This document shows, one piece after another, positions 29,668-29,802 of a stretch of 29,802 nt of DNA. The position numbers and the translations under genes were made by a program. Position 1 is the first letter of the stretch; each line of letters begins with the position of its first letter. The stretch spans positions 173,832-203,633 of the forward strand of contig BJOX01000308.1 in assembly GCA_009731375.1 (NCBI GenBank), in the 5' to 3' direction. The notes beneath the pieces are model-generated. The model had not been told where the DNA came from, ran no database searches, and saw nothing but the letters and a program-made list of their open reading frames with translations. This DNA comes from Paulinella micropora (lineage: Eukaryota; Cercozoa; Imbricatea; Euglyphida).

Positions 29668-29802
29668 GGGAGTACATAGGCCATTGGTCCTTTTCAATGG
29701 GCTGATTGGTATAAAGCTCCTAGAGTAATGTTCTATGCCGTCACTTCCTTTATTCCACCGATTGGTGTGGAGACTTTCCTTATGGAATGGAGGACTGGAT
29801 GC
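29668..29802 (+). repeat. Interspersed repeat B, copy 3 (cut by window edge)
   Basis: Matches 5861-5995 with a few substitutions (ATTGG for ATCGG, TTTTCAATGG for TTTCCATGGG). It stops at the window end in GGACTGGATGC. Confidence 0.88.

Overview
The window is eukaryotic, repeat-dominated DNA. It holds one nearly complete, apparently young Ty3/gypsy-type LTR retrotransposon (8389-18616, about 10.2 kb) in a landscape of microsatellites, composite satellites, SINE-like repeats and foldback elements. No ordinary host gene is visible. Long open frames use the standard code. The abundance of (ATT)n, (GATA)n, (CT)n and (CAA)n arrays, a tRNA-derived SINE and a retroelement close to 50% GC suggest a nuclear genome of a repeat-rich protist or alga (chromerid-like is my weak guess) or possibly an invertebrate. 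The sequence alone does not settle this. Stretches of N (1605-1834, 2934-2943, 4255-4264, 5299-5795, 12852-13644, 21446-21711, 23283-23462, 23660-23714, 29368-29557) show a draft scaffold. Both window ends lie in copies of one interspersed repeat, so it may be a whole scaffold broken at repeats.

Layout. 1-1604: repeat B (minus), then pyrimidine and TCTA microsatellites. 1835-5298: a composite satellite built of an approximately 185-bp module A and a GC-rich module B, including a larger direct duplication. 5796-6400: repeat B plus (ATT)n and CT tracts. 6401-7106: unassigned low-copy-looking DNA. 7107-8388: a large imperfect inverted repeat (foldback) with an internal direct duplication. The LTR element is inserted in the right end of this foldback.

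The retrotransposon has a 246-bp 5' LTR, a possible primer binding site, a 0.77-kb leader, gag (834 aa with a CCCH-type finger and RGG-rich tail), a separate downstream pol start, a protease region broken by a frame change, an assembly gap, then RT-RNase H-integrase (1290 aa) with a GPY/F module and an unrecognised C-terminal extension. It ends with a 0.8-kb 3' region, a polypurine tract and a 289-bp 3' LTR. The LTRs differ by two substitutions plus a 43-bp insertion in the 3' LTR that creates a perfect 40-bp-arm hairpin. The flanks carry ACTC on both sides. Removing the element rejoins a sequence that matches the opposite arm of the foldback, so the insertion is well supported.

18617-29802: tRNA-derived SINE copies (18655, 18931, 23177, 23486, 29304), large ATCT/GATA arrays, inverted repeats, a poly(C) of 68, MITE-like elements (about 20705-21293 and 25324-25648), AAT arrays punctuated by a conserved unit of about 28 bp, repeat C (22556, 28887), a GC-rich hairpin (24921-25017), a GATA array punctuated by about ten copies of a 35-40-bp core containing TAACCGGTTA, and (CA)n/(CAAA)n/(CAA)n tracts. 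A recurring theme is simple-sequence arrays interrupted at intervals by the same conserved non-simple unit.
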